DNA of 64,000 bases. Origin: Blastomonas fulva (GTDB lineage: Bacteria > Pseudomonadota > Alphaproteobacteria > Sphingomonadales > Sphingomonadaceae). Both the position numbers and the translations under genes were made by a program. Below the pieces are notes generated by a model that made no database searches, had not been told where the DNA came from, and was given only the letters and a program-made list of their open reading frames with translations. The stretch is from positions 2,022,501-2,086,500 of the forward strand of contig NZ_CP020083.1 in assembly GCF_003431825.1 (NCBI RefSeq), given 5' to 3'. This document shows, in pieces, positions 17,272 through 26,222 of this stretch (within the stretch, counting starts at the first letter, position 1; every line of letters begins with the position of its first letter).

Positions 17272-18528
17272 ATGGCTTTCCGGACATTCATCGCCGCACT
17301 GGCCTTCAGCGCCAGCCTGACTGCGCCCGCTTTCGCGCAGGATGTCGCTGCGGCCAAGACCGCGCTGGCGGGGGATTATGACCGGATCGTCAAGGAACTG
17401 ATTACCATCACCGAAATCCCCGCTCCGCCGTTCGGCGAGCAGGCGCGGGCGGCGTATTTCGCCAAGGCGTTCAAGGATATGGGGCTGGCGGACGTCGCGA
17501 TCGATGCGGAAGGCAACGTCACCGGGATCAGGCGCGGCACGGTGGCCCCGGGCGGCCCGCTGGTGGTGATCAGCGCGCATCTCGACACCGTCTTCCCCAA
17601 GGGGACTAATGTCACCGTGCGGCGCGAGGGCAACACGCTCAATGCGCCGGGCGTGGGCGATGACACCGTCGGGCTCACCGGAATGCTCGCCTGGATCCGC
17701 GCGATGAACGCCGCCAAGGTGCCGACCAGGCACGACATCCTGTTCGTCGGTACGGTCGGCGAAGAAGGCCCGGGCGACCTGCGCGGTGTGCGTTACCTGT
17801 TCACCAAGAGCGCCTACAAGGACCGGATCGCCGGGTTCATCTCGGTCGATGGGCCCGATCCGTCGCGAATCGTCAACCAGGCGGTCGGCTCAAAGCGCTA
17901 CAACATCGCGTTTACCGGCCCCGGCGGGCACAGCTATGGCGCCTTCGGCATCGTCAACCCGATGGCGGCGATGGCCGATGCGGTCAAGCGCCTGTACGAG
18001 ACCGATGTCCCCGCCAGCCCGCGCACCAGCTTTGCTGCCAGCGTCGTCTCGGGCGGCACCTCGGTCAACTCGATCCCCGATCGGATCGAGCTGCAGGTCG
18101 ACATGCGCTCGCCCGATCCCAAGGCGCTCGATCGGCTGGAAAAGCGCTTCCTCGATATCGTCGATCAGGCCGTCGCGGCAGAGAATTTCGCTCGCTCGAC
18201 CAATCTGGGCGAGGTCGGCGCGGAAAAGACCCGCATCGGCGACCGGCCCGCAGGCGGCACCGCCGATACGCATCCGCTGGTGGTCACCAGCCAGCGCGTG
18301 CTGGCCGAACATGGCTTCCAGACCCAGCTCCAGGCGTCGTCGACCGATTCCAACATCCCGATGAGCCTCGGCATCCCGGCGGTGACCATCGCCACCGGCG
18401 GCGGCGGCGGACGCGCGCATTCGGTGGATGAATACGTCAATGTCGAGCGCAACGCGTTCATCGGCGGTCTGTCCTCTGGGCTGGCGCTGGTGGTGGCGGT
18501 CGCCAATCTTGACTGGACCGCCAAATGA
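17272..18528 (+). CDS. Exported M20 family metallopeptidase
   Basis: A 418-residue protein with a signal peptide ending APAFAQ (residue 23). The M20 dinuclear-zinc active site is readable: HLD at His103/Asp105, GVGDD with Asp130/Asp131, GEEGPGD with Glu164/Glu165, and a late His in GGGRAHSVDEYVN. A dimerisation or lid domain lies at about residues 215-330 (GPGGHSYGAFG). It should hydrolyse small peptides or aminoacyl conjugates in the periplasm, but the exact substrate cannot be read. The stop overlaps the next lipoprotein gene by ATGA. The upstream region carries a repeat. Confidence 0.92.
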   Translation: MAFRTFIAALAFSASLTAPAFAQDVAAAKTALAGDYDRIVKELITITEIPAPPFGEQARAAYFAKAFKDMGLADVAIDAEGNVTGIRRGTVAPGGPLVVISAHLDTVFPKGTNVTVRREGNTLNAPGVGDDTVGLTGMLAWIRAMNAAKVPTRHDILFVGTVGEEGPGDLRGVRYLFTKSAYKDRIAGFISVDGPDPSRIVNQAVGSKRYNIAFTGPGGHSYGAFGIVNPMAAMADAVKRLYETDVPASPRTSFAASVVSGGTSVNSIPDRIELQVDMRSPDPKALDRLEKRFLDIVDQAVAAENFARSTNLGEVGAEKTRIGDRPAGGTADTHPLVVTSQRVLAEHGFQTQLQASSTDSNIPMSLGIPAVTIATGGGGGRAHSVDEYVNVERNAFIGGLSSGLALVVAVANLDWTAK

Positions 18529-19079
18529 TCCGCGCGCTGGGCCTGAGTGCGGCGTTGCTGCTGCTGGCGGGGTGCGCATCGCCAGTGGTGACTCGGATCG
18601 ATGCGGCGGTGCCAGCACCCTTGCCTGCGCGGTCGAGCTTTGCGGTGGTGACTCCGCCCGGCGACACGACGCTCGCGCACAGGCAGGCCATCGACATGGT
18701 CAGTGCCGCGCTCACCCAGCGCGGCTGGACGATGGCCGGGTCCGCGCCGGAGGCGGGGGACCATCTGCTTTTCGTCACGCTCTCCGATCGCCCCGCCACG
18801 GCGGCGCTGCAGGCCGGGGACGATGCTGGCAAGGCGAGTGCCGTGATCGGCCCCGCGCCAGACCGCAAGACTACCAAGGGTTGCGCCAGGCGCGATCATC
18901 GCCTCGCCATCCGCCTGACCGATCGGGTCACAGGCGCCGATGTGTACTCGGGGTCGGCGGCGGAGTATCATTGCAAGGCCGCGCTCGACGAGAGCCTGCC
19001 CCACTTGGTCGCCGCCGCGCTCGATGGACTGGATGGCTCGCCCGGCCAGCGGATGGTCGAACGCGCCGGGGTGCGCTGA
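18525..19079 (+). CDS. Lipoprotein of unknown function
   Basis: A 184-residue predicted lipoprotein. The signal MIRALGLSAALLLLAGC has a lipobox LAGC with Cys17. The mature protein has an alternating strand/helix pattern with FAVVTPPGDTTLAHRQAIDMVSAALTQRGW and later RLAIRLTDRVTGADVYSGSAAEYHC, resembling DUF4136-like lipoproteins in which a helix pairs with a beta-sheet. Two internal Cys could form a disulphide. It overlaps the M20 peptidase stop by 4 bases and is likely co-translated, so a role with that peptidase in the envelope is possible but unproven. Confidence 0.75.
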   Translation: MIRALGLSAALLLLAGCASPVVTRIDAAVPAPLPARSSFAVVTPPGDTTLAHRQAIDMVSAALTQRGWTMAGSAPEAGDHLLFVTLSDRPATAALQAGDDAGKASAVIGPAPDRKTTKGCARRDHRLAIRLTDRVTGADVYSGSAAEYHCKAALDESLPHLVAAALDGLDGSPGQRMVERAGVR

Positions 19080-19121
19080 GGGTCCCACATTCCGCCCCCT
19101 CCAAGGTGAGGCTTTGCCGTT

Positions 19122-21329
19122 CTACCCCTCCAGCGGCAGCGTGATCGTGAACTCCGCACCGCCGGCTTCCGCATTCGCTCCTGCAATCGTTCCGCCATGC
19201 CGCGCCACGACGGCGGCGACATAGTTCAGGCCCAGGCCGATCCCCTTGACCTCAGCGCCCTTGCCCTCGCTGGCAAAGCGCTGGAACAGGTGCGGCAGGA
19301 TGGCAGGGTCGATGCCGGGGCCATGATCGCGGATGCGGATGACCAGCGCGCCTTGTGCAGCTTCGATCTCGACCGTCACCGTGCCATTATCGGGGCTGTA
19401 TTTCACCGCATTGTCGAACAGGTTTACCAGCGCGCGGAACAGGCTTTCGCGCTCGGCGGCGATGAAGGCGCAGTCGCTGGTGTCGACCACGGAAATCTTC
19501 ACCCCGCGTTGCCGGGCAACCGGCCACAGGCTGTCGGCGGCTTCGCTGGCAAGATCGGCGGCGATCACCGGTTCGGGTGCGAAGGCGCGTTCCTGCATGC
19601 GGGCCAGATCGACGAAATTGTCGGCAAGAGTGAGCGTCTGCCGCGCGTGGCGGGCGATGCGCGCGCGATCGAGATCGCCCTGGTCTGTCGCGAGCAGCGC
19701 CAGGATCGCCGCCTGCGGCCCGCGCATGTCGTGCGACAGCAGCTGCAGCATCTCCTCGCGTTCGCGCCTTGCAGCGGCAATCGAGGTGATGTCGGTGAGG
19801 TAATCGACATGGCCGCGCGGACGACTGCCGGCATCGAGAATCGCGGCACGGCGCAGGACGAAGCTGCGACCGTCGCGGGTTGCGAACTCGATATGCGCCG
19901 CGCCCGGATCGGCCAGATAGCGCGCCAGCTCGGTGCGGCTCTCCTCGTCGGCGATCCCGGCGAGCAGCGTCGCGGTGCTCTGGCCCTGCATATCCGCGCC
20001 GAACGCCGCATCCGCCGCAGCGTTGGTCAGCACCACCTTGCCCACGCCATCGCTGACCAGTGCGGGATCGGGCAGCCCCGCCAGCGTGTCGCCGACAAAG
20101 CGCCTCAGGTCGCGCAGCTGGCCGATCGCGCCGCTCAGCCGGTTGGACTGGCCGGTGACCAGATCGGCATCGGCCAGCCGTGTGTCGCCGATCGGCAGCG
20201 CCTCTTCGCGTTCCAGCCGGGCAAGCTCGCCCGCCATATAGTCGCTGGTCGCCTGCAGCCTGCGCCAGCCCCATAAGGGATAGACCAGCGCCAGCCCGAG
20301 CAGCGCCGGGCCCGGCGCGATCCACAGATTGGCGGTGAGCGCCGCGATGCTCGTGCCCAGTACCAGCACCGCCAGGCCCAAGACGAGCAAGTTGACGCTG
20401 CGTGGCCGCACCCGCCAGAATGCGAGCAGCAGCAGCCATGCCGGGATCAGCGCCATCGCCAGCGCGGCGAGCACATGCGGATGACGCACCCAATGGCCCA
20501 ACGCGCGCGCGCTGGCGATGTTGGCGTTGATCTCGACCCCGGGCATGTTGCTGCCATTCGATGTCGGCACCGGGTAGCGATCGCCCAACCCCTGCGCGGT
20601 GACGCCGATCAGCACCCTGCGCCCCGCGATCAGCGCATTGGGGACCTCGCCGCGCAGCACGCTGGCGAACGACACGGTGGCAAAGCTCTCAGGCGCCGCA
20701 AAGCGCAGACGCTCGGGCTCAAGGCACGATGGCCAGTTGGTGGGGGCCGCGGCCATCGTCATCAGATGCGGCAATGGGCGCGCCTGCTTGTCAGCGGCAA
20801 AGCAGAGCACCGCCGAGCGCACGGTGCCGTCGCCATCCATCTGCGTGTTGGCATGGCCGACATCGTCGGCGGCGCCGAGCAGCGCGGGCGCAGGATCGAT
20901 GCGGTCGAAAGCACGGCCATCGCGCCCCGGCTGGATGAACTGGACCGGCAGATAGAGGTGATCGATCCGCACCATGGCCGCCGCCAGCACGGTGTCGTCC
21001 GCTTCGGGCTCGGACAGCAGCAGGTCGAGCGTGACCGAGGCAGGGTGCGCCTGGGCAAGCCTATCGATCAGCTGCGCATGCAGGCGGCGCGGCCAGGGCC
21101 AGCGGCCCAACGCTTGCAGACTGGGCTCGTCGACCGCGATGATCAGGATGTCCGGGTCTGGCGGAGCCGGTGCCACCCGCATCGCCGCATCATAGAGCAG
21201 ATCATCGGCAGGCCGGGTCCATCCGCCCAGGGTGGCGGCGATGATGATCGCCGAGGCAATCATCGCCACCACGGCCCATTCGATCTGGAACCGGCGCCGC
21301 AGAGCTGCGGTTCCGGAGCCCTTATTCAT
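19122..21329 (-). CDS. CHASE2 sensor histidine kinase
   Basis: A 735-residue membrane sensor. An N-terminal helix (about residues 16-36) precedes a CHASE2 extracytoplasmic domain (about 40-280) with DDLLYDAAMR, ILIIAVDEPSLQALGRWPWPR and the later VLIGVTAQGLGDRYPVP. Three clustered helices follow (about 285-365), then a PAS-like segment (about 410-510), a HisKA domain with H-box LLSHDMRGPQAAI (phospho-acceptor His533), and a HATPase domain with N-box RALVNLFDNAVKYSP and G-boxes DHGPGIDP and GIGLGLNYV. It is the last gene of a three-gene unit, overlapping the LysM-FecR gene by 8 bases. Signal unknown; the exported FecR protein is a candidate partner. Confidence 0.93.
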   Translation of the reverse strand: MNKGSGTAALRRRFQIEWAVVAMIASAIIIAATLGGWTRPADDLLYDAAMRVAPAPPDPDILIIAVDEPSLQALGRWPWPRRLHAQLIDRLAQAHPASVTLDLLLSEPEADDTVLAAAMVRIDHLYLPVQFIQPGRDGRAFDRIDPAPALLGAADDVGHANTQMDGDGTVRSAVLCFAADKQARPLPHLMTMAAAPTNWPSCLEPERLRFAAPESFATVSFASVLRGEVPNALIAGRRVLIGVTAQGLGDRYPVPTSNGSNMPGVEINANIASARALGHWVRHPHVLAALAMALIPAWLLLLAFWRVRPRSVNLLVLGLAVLVLGTSIAALTANLWIAPGPALLGLALVYPLWGWRRLQATSDYMAGELARLEREEALPIGDTRLADADLVTGQSNRLSGAIGQLRDLRRFVGDTLAGLPDPALVSDGVGKVVLTNAAADAAFGADMQGQSTATLLAGIADEESRTELARYLADPGAAHIEFATRDGRSFVLRRAAILDAGSRPRGHVDYLTDITSIAAARREREEMLQLLSHDMRGPQAAILALLATDQGDLDRARIARHARQTLTLADNFVDLARMQERAFAPEPVIAADLASEAADSLWPVARQRGVKISVVDTSDCAFIAAERESLFRALVNLFDNAVKYSPDNGTVTVEIEAAQGALVIRIRDHGPGIDPAILPHLFQRFASEGKGAEVKGIGLGLNYVAAVVARHGGTIAGANAEAGGAEFTITLPLEG

Positions 21330-22656
21330 CGATGGAGAAGCTCTCGAACTCGGTCCAGTCGATATCGGTCTCTTCGGGCGTGAAGGTCGTGGTGCCGACG
21401 CGCCACATGTACCGGCCCGGCGGCAGATCGCCCAGGATGATCGACGATCCGGTCAGCCCGGCCTCGTCGACGACGAGATTGGGTGTGTCCTGCGTGCGCA
21501 GCTGGAAATGATAGCGGCGCAGGCCATCGCCGGTGCCGATCCAGCGAAAGACATAGCCGTCCTCGCCCGCGGCGGCACCCTGGGTCGCGGTTGCCAGGCG
21601 GCGCTTGAAGGTGAACGTGCCGGGCATCCCTTCGAGCCCGGACGTCGCGATCGCGGTGAACCGCGCGAAGTAATTGCCGTTGGGCAGCGCGTCTGTCACG
21701 AATGCAGGCGAGGGGCTGGACACGTCGCCGACGATATCGACAAAGCCGCTGTCGCGCGCGATCTGCAGGCGATAGGCCCGCGCGCCGGGGACCGCCTCGA
21801 CCGAGAACGCCAGCATTGGGTTGCGCTGCTTGCCGCCGCCTGTCGCCAACGCGGGTGGAGGCAGCAACTGTTCGACCAGTATGCCGCCGCTCTTGCCGAT
21901 CACCGCGCCGAACTCTGCTACCAGGCGGGTGTCGGCAGTCTTGGCCGGGCCACTGATCGCCAGTCCGCCCTCGATCAGCTCGGCGCGGGCCTGGCCCTGT
22001 TGCGCGTCATAATGGGTGCGAAAATCGGTGCCGCGCACCGCGGACACCGCGATCGGGTTGCGCAGGCGGAAGCGGTCGTCGCGGTTGCGGAACGGCGAAA
22101 CCCGGCTGCGCACCCCGCCGCTTTCCAGCGCCAGTTCGTAATCGATGCTGTCGGTGATCAGCAGCTTGCGCAGCCGTGCGATCTGCAAGGCACTGTTGGA
22201 TGGCAGGGTGATCACCGAGCCATCGCTCAGCGCCAGCGACAGCGAGGAGGCGGGGCCGGTGACCACGCGCGCGCCTTCGCCCAGGCTCTGCCCCATCGTC
22301 ACAGCCTGCAATCCGCCGCCGCCTGCCGCCGAGCGCGCATCCCCGCGAAACGCGGCAACGCTGGCCGATGCGGGGCGGAACTTGAGCAGCCGGACGGGAA
22401 GGATCAGCTTGCGCGCGACAGGCAGCCGGTGCGGATCGGCGACGCGGTTGATCCGCTGCACCTGCTTCCAGTCGCCCTCGCGGATCAACCAGGCACGGCC
22501 CAGCGTGATCAGCGTATCGCCCTTGCGCACGGTATAGGTGATCGCATCATCGCCCCCCGGCTGTTGCGCCAGCGCGCGATCGGGGGCCAACGCAGCACCG
22601 CAGACCAGCGCAACGAGGAACAGCAGGCAGCATGTCAGCGATGCGCGCAGGGTCAT
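21322..22656 (-). CDS. Exported LysM-FecR domain protein
   Basis: A 444-residue secreted protein. The signal peptide ends near DRALAQ (about residue 31). A LysM domain (about 37-85, YTVRKGDTLITLGRAW and KQVQRINRVADPHRL) should bind peptidoglycan. A FecR-type domain (about 110-240) follows with GEGARVVTGPASSLSLALSDGS and NPIAVSAVRGTDFRT. The C-terminal half has two fibronectin-like segments. The frame is open much farther upstream, but that part is the regulator gene read in another frame; the ATG at 22656 overlaps the regulator stop by ATGA. Sandwiched between a response regulator and a CHASE2 kinase, it probably senses or transmits an envelope signal. Confidence 0.88.
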   Translation of the reverse strand: MTLRASLTCCLLFLVALVCGAALAPDRALAQQPGGDDAITYTVRKGDTLITLGRAWLIREGDWKQVQRINRVADPHRLPVARKLILPVRLLKFRPASASVAAFRGDARSAAGGGGLQAVTMGQSLGEGARVVTGPASSLSLALSDGSVITLPSNSALQIARLRKLLITDSIDYELALESGGVRSRVSPFRNRDDRFRLRNPIAVSAVRGTDFRTHYDAQQGQARAELIEGGLAISGPAKTADTRLVAEFGAVIGKSGGILVEQLLPPPALATGGGKQRNPMLAFSVEAVPGARAYRLQIARDSGFVDIVGDVSSPSPAFVTDALPNGNYFARFTAIATSGLEGMPGTFTFKRRLATATQGAAAGEDGYVFRWIGTGDGLRRYHFQLRTQDTPNLVVDEAGLTGSSIILGDLPPGRYMWRVGTTTFTPEETDIDWTEFESFSIDE

Positions 22657-23366
22657 TCGGAGGCTGAAAGGTCCTTGGCCGGGTCTATCGTTTCGAGACG
22701 ATAGCCATAGCCGAAAACCGTGAAGATGCGAAACCCGTTCTCGGGCTTCAGCGCCAGCTTGGAGCGGACGCGCGAGATGTGCATGTCGAGCGTGCGGGTG
22801 GCGAGGTCCGCGCTCGTCCGCCAGATCGTTTCCATGATATAGGCGCGCGACAGCGTGCGGTCGCGGTTGCGGAACAAGAGGTCCGCAAGCTCGAATTCCT
22901 TGGCGGTCAGCGTGATCTCGAGACCCAGATGGCGGATCGTCTGCGCCATCCGATCCAGCCGGTAGGCGCCGAATTCCGCCACCTTGTCCATGCTCGCGCT
23001 GGCGCTGGTCCGCCGCAGCACCGCTGCGATGCGCGCGGCGATGACGCTGTCTTCCTCGGGCTTGGTGATATAGTCGTCCGCGCCGGCGTTGAGCGCCTCG
23101 GTGATGTCGCGCTTGGCGGTGCGACCAGTCAACATGATGACGGGGGGTGGGTTGTCCAGCGTCTGCCGCATCCACTGGATGATCTGCAGACCGTTCTTGC
23201 CCGGCATGTTCCAGTCCAGCATCACCAGATCGAACGTGTCCCGCAACAACGCCGCCGCCAGTCTTTCGCCATCGTTGAAGCGGGCGCAGATATGGCCCAT
23301 GCCCGCTATGATGTGTTCCAGATAGACAAGGCTCTCGCCATCATCATCGGCTATTGCGATGCGCAT
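22653..23366 (-). CDS. OmpR/PhoB-type response regulator
   Basis: A 237-residue two-domain regulator. The receiver domain (about residues 1-118) has the acidic pocket DDD at 7-9, the phospho-acceptor Asp51 in LVMLDWNMPG, the Thr in MLTGRTAK and the Lys in YITKPEED. The winged-helix DNA-binding domain (about 135-230) has LTAKEFELADLLFRNRDRTLSR and RTLDMHISRVRSKL. The start at 23366 gives MRIAIADDD directly; an 18-codon upstream extension is rejected. First gene of the operon with the LysM-FecR protein and CHASE2 kinase, its presumed cognate sensor. Confidence 0.94.
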   Translation of the reverse strand: MRIAIADDDGESLVYLEHIIAGMGHICARFNDGERLAAALLRDTFDLVMLDWNMPGKNGLQIIQWMRQTLDNPPPVIMLTGRTAKRDITEALNAGADDYITKPEEDSVIAARIAAVLRRTSASASMDKVAEFGAYRLDRMAQTIRHLGLEITLTAKEFELADLLFRNRDRTLSRAYIMETIWRTSADLATRTLDMHISRVRSKLALKPENGFRIFTVFGYGYRLETIDPAKDLSASE

Positions 23367-23522
23367 AAGTTCCCCTGACTGTGCGCCCACTGAGCAGTTA
23401 ACTAATCTTAAGCATGCCAAATGCCTGTTTTTACAGTGGTTGGCGAGTCCTTCGTATACGTTTTTACATAGCTTTACACCAATCCGGTGACGCCCTGCCC
23501 AAGTCCTTGTATTGCAACGACG

Positions 23523-23546
23523 TGAAGGCCATGGATCCGGCCTTCA
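23523..23546. promoter_or_regulatory. 8-bp inverted repeat upstream of the aldehyde dehydrogenase
   Basis: TGAAGGCC (23523-23530) and GGCCTTCA (23539-23546) are perfect inverted arms with an 8-base spacer. They end 15 bases before the start codon and just ahead of GAGGAAA, the ribosome binding site. The element could be an operator or a translational hairpin. Confidence 0.4.
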
Positions 23547-23561
23547 AAACATGAGGAAACC

Positions 23562-25064
23562 ATGAAAATCAGCGCAGACCATCTGCAAGAGCTCGCCGCC
23601 ACGCTTGGCTTTGCGATTCCGCAAGGTGCCATCGATGTGTTCAGCCCCGTCGACGGCGCGCGGGTGGCCGGGTTCGATTCTGCCGATTCCGTTACGGCGG
23701 GCGATATCGCGGAGCGCGCTGCTGCTGCGTTTCGCCAGTGGCGCACGGTCCCCGGCCCGCGCCGGGGCGAGTTGGTGCGCAGGCTCGGCGAGGAACTGCG
23801 CCGCCACAAGGCAGAGCTCGGCATGCTGGTGACGCTCGATTGCGGCAAGCCCTTGTCCGAAGGGCTGGGCGAGGTGCAGGAGATGATCGACATCTGCGAT
23901 TTCGCAGTCGGACTGTCGCGGCAGCTGCACGGTCTCACCATCGCCAGCGAACGCCCTGGCCACCGGATGAGCGAGACCTGGCACCCGCTGGGGCCGGTGA
24001 CGATCATCACCGCGTTCAACTTCCCGGTTGCGGTCTGGGCCTGGAACGCCGCGCTGGCGCTGGTCTGCGGCGACAGCGTGGTGTGGAAGCCTTCGGAAAA
24101 GACCCCGCTGACCGCGATCGCGGTGCAGGCGCTGTTCGACCGTGTGGCAGCGGACTTCGGTCCGGACGCGCCCGAGGGGCTGGCCCAGCTCGTTCTGGGC
24201 GATGCGAAGGCGGGTGCAGCCTTGGTCGATCACCCGGCGATTGCGCTCGTCTCGGCCACCGGCAGCACCGCGATGGGGCGGATCGTGGGGCAGGCGGCGG
24301 CGAAGCGCTTTGCGCGCAGCCTGCTCGAGCTCGGCGGCAACAACGCGACGGTGGTTGCGCCGAGCGCCGACATGGACCTCGCGCTCACCGGCTGTGCGTT
24401 CGGCTTCATGGGAACGACGGGCCAGCGCTGCACCTCGCTCAGGCGGCTGTTCGTCGAGCGCGGAACATACGACGCGTTCGTGCCGCGGATCATCTCGGCA
24501 GCATCGCGGCTGCCGATCGGCGATCCGCGCGATCCGGCGCATCTGGCAGGACCGCTGATAGACGAGGCGTCGTTTGCAGCGATGCAGGCGGCGCTCGCCG
24601 ATGCCCGCGCGCTGGGGGCAACGGTGCACGGCGGCGAGCGGATCGATGGACCGGGAGAGGGCGTGTACGTCCGCCCGGCGGTTGTCGAGATGCCCGCGCA
24701 GACCGGCCCGATGCTGCGCGAAACCTTCGCGCCGATCCTCTATTGCCTGCGCTACGACACGCTGGACGAGGCGACCGCGCTCAACAATGCCGCAACGCAG
24801 GGCCTGTCGTCGTCGATCTTCACCAACGACCTGCGCGAGGCCGAAGCGTTCGTCGCCGCAGCGGGCAGCGATTGCGGAATCGCCAACGTCAACATCGGTA
24901 CTTCGGGCGCGGAAATCGGCGGCGCATTCGGCGGCGAAAAGGAAACCGGCGGCGGCCGCGAGTCCGGATCGGACAGCTGGAAGGCCTATATGCGTCGCCA
25001 GACCAGCACGGTGAACTATTCGCACGCGTTGCCGCTCGCGCAGGGGGTGGCGTTTGAGCTGTGA
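23562..25064 (+). CDS. ALDH7-type aldehyde dehydrogenase
   Basis: A 500-residue NAD(P)-dependent aldehyde dehydrogenase with complete catalytic machinery: ITAFNFPVAVWAWN (about residues 148-161), the nucleotide motif VWKPSEKTP, the general base Glu256 in LLELGGNNA, and the nucleophile Cys290 in GTTGQRCTSLRRLF. The GQRCTSLRR context and overall pattern match the ALDH7/AmaB group, which oxidises alpha-aminoadipic semialdehyde (piperideine-6-carboxylate) in lysine catabolism. Other semialdehyde substrates are possible. The gene stands alone, divergent from the response regulator, with a perfect inverted repeat in front of its ribosome binding site. Confidence 0.9.
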   Translation: MKISADHLQELAATLGFAIPQGAIDVFSPVDGARVAGFDSADSVTAGDIAERAAAAFRQWRTVPGPRRGELVRRLGEELRRHKAELGMLVTLDCGKPLSEGLGEVQEMIDICDFAVGLSRQLHGLTIASERPGHRMSETWHPLGPVTIITAFNFPVAVWAWNAALALVCGDSVVWKPSEKTPLTAIAVQALFDRVAADFGPDAPEGLAQLVLGDAKAGAALVDHPAIALVSATGSTAMGRIVGQAAAKRFARSLLELGGNNATVVAPSADMDLALTGCAFGFMGTTGQRCTSLRRLFVERGTYDAFVPRIISAASRLPIGDPRDPAHLAGPLIDEASFAAMQAALADARALGATVHGGERIDGPGEGVYVRPAVVEMPAQTGPMLRETFAPILYCLRYDTLDEATALNNAATQGLSSSIFTNDLREAEAFVAAAGSDCGIANVNIGTSGAEIGGAFGGEKETGGGRESGSDSWKAYMRRQTSTVNYSHALPLAQGVAFEL

Positions 25065-25130
25065 GGGGGGAGGGTGATTTTTGAGCGGGAGCGGCCTGCT
25101 CATATCGCGACACGGCCTGAATGTCCCGGT

Positions 25131-25376
25131 CCCCTGCGAAGGCAGGGGCCCATAACCTGACCGTCGTGCTTGCGTGCGAGGGCAGGAGATGGATGCCTGC
25201 CTTCGCAGGCAATCGGGCAGGCAAGCGGCGGAGAGGGCAGAAGGACGCCCGGTTTCAGACCTTGCTTTACCACCTCCGCTCATCCTGAGCCGCGGGCCTC
25301 AGCCCGCGAAGTCGAAGGACCCGCGCCCACGCTGGCGGAATAGCGGGGCCTTCGACAAGCTCAGGCTGAGCGGAGG
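25131..25376. repeat. Cluster of palindromic repeats in a 479-base intergenic region
   Basis: The gap 25065-25543 holds no gene. It contains the hairpins CCCCTGC-N4-GCAGGGG (25131-25148) and GCCTGC-CTTC-GCAGGC (25195-25210). A larger element follows, whose ends CCTCCGCTCATCCTGAGC (25273-25290) and GCTCAGGCTGAGCGGAGG (25359-25376) are inverted with one mismatch and enclose GTCGAAGG / CCTTCGAC. The last element looks like a repeat widely dispersed in sphingomonads. The final 165 bases before the next gene are less G/C-rich and presumably hold its promoter. Confidence 0.75.
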
Positions 25377-25543
25377 GGGTGGCGGCCATGGAGCACTGCC
25401 GCTAAAAAAGTTGTCAGTCAGCAATCGACCCCATGATAGTCTTTCAGCAGATGTCGGGGTAAACCAAGAGCCGTCCTTAATTTATGACGGTGGCCGACCA
25501 TGGCGTCCCTAGGTGCATGTAAACTCGATTAGGAGGGGCGATC

Positions 25544-26116
25544 GTGACAAACCAGCCAGCCGGCATTCCCGAAGACGTCCTAGCATGGACGAGGGAACGA
25601 GTTCGCGAACGAGGACCGGTGCCGATGACGGATCAGATCTTTCGTCATGGTCGAGCCTATCACGAATGCGCGCTTAGATGTCTGGAGTTTCGCGGGGAGG
25701 GGCAGGCTTTCCTTTTCCAACCTAGCCTCGTCTTGCTTGCATTCGTGGTTGAGATCTACCTCAAAGGTTTGCTGGTTGCAGAAGGGAAAGACGCTCGCGG
25801 ACACGACCACACACGACTTTTTGAGCAACTGGATTCGCCGACTAGGGCGAAAATCGCGGCGCGCTACGCCGAGCGCCATCAAGGTCAGGAACTCGCCGGA
25901 GATCTTCCTGGGTTTTCGAAGCTATTTGTCGATGCTCGCTATTCATATGAGCTGAAGGGTGAGCATGTGCACGACATATCGGGCGTCGCTCAACTCGCCT
26001 CCACGCTATATGAAGTATGGGCAGATTCGAGGCCGGAGCTCATCGAGACGGGAGTTGTCCATGATCGGATTACAGCCAAGAAGCAGGGCGCGCCGATCAT
26101 TAATCCGAAAGGCTGA
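25544..26116 (+). CDS. HEPN-like protein of unknown function, low-G+C orphan
   Basis: A 190-residue cytoplasmic protein starting at a GTG behind a strong AGGAGGGG Shine-Dalgarno. It is predicted all-helical. The core LLAFVVEIYLKGLLVAEGKDARGHDHTRLFEQL (about residues 64-96) resembles the HEPN-type pattern in which an E-x-x-L-K helix is followed by G-H-D-L and L-F-x-x-L. Such domains occur in toxin, anti-phage and RNA-processing proteins, but the canonical RxxxxH motif is not obvious. Codon use is noticeably less G/C-biased than in neighbours, and repeats flank it on the left, so it was probably acquired recently. No partner gene is adjacent. Confidence 0.7.
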   Translation: MTNQPAGIPEDVLAWTRERVRERGPVPMTDQIFRHGRAYHECALRCLEFRGEGQAFLFQPSLVLLAFVVEIYLKGLLVAEGKDARGHDHTRLFEQLDSPTRAKIAARYAERHQGQELAGDLPGFSKLFVDARYSYELKGEHVHDISGVAQLASTLYEVWADSRPELIETGVVHDRITAKKQGAPIINPKG

Positions 26117-26222
26117 TTTCCGGCTCGGTGAACCCGAAAGCAGGGTTTCCGTTTCCCACCCAGCGCCAGCCTCCAGACCCTGTTCCAGCGTACCCCAAAA
26201 CCAGCCGTCCGCTTAACGCACG

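Noticed and set aside
21322..23175. A 617-codon fusion of response regulator and LysM-FecR protein
   Set aside because: The first 173 codons are the regulator gene read in another frame; the real regulator and FecR genes overlap by ATGA.
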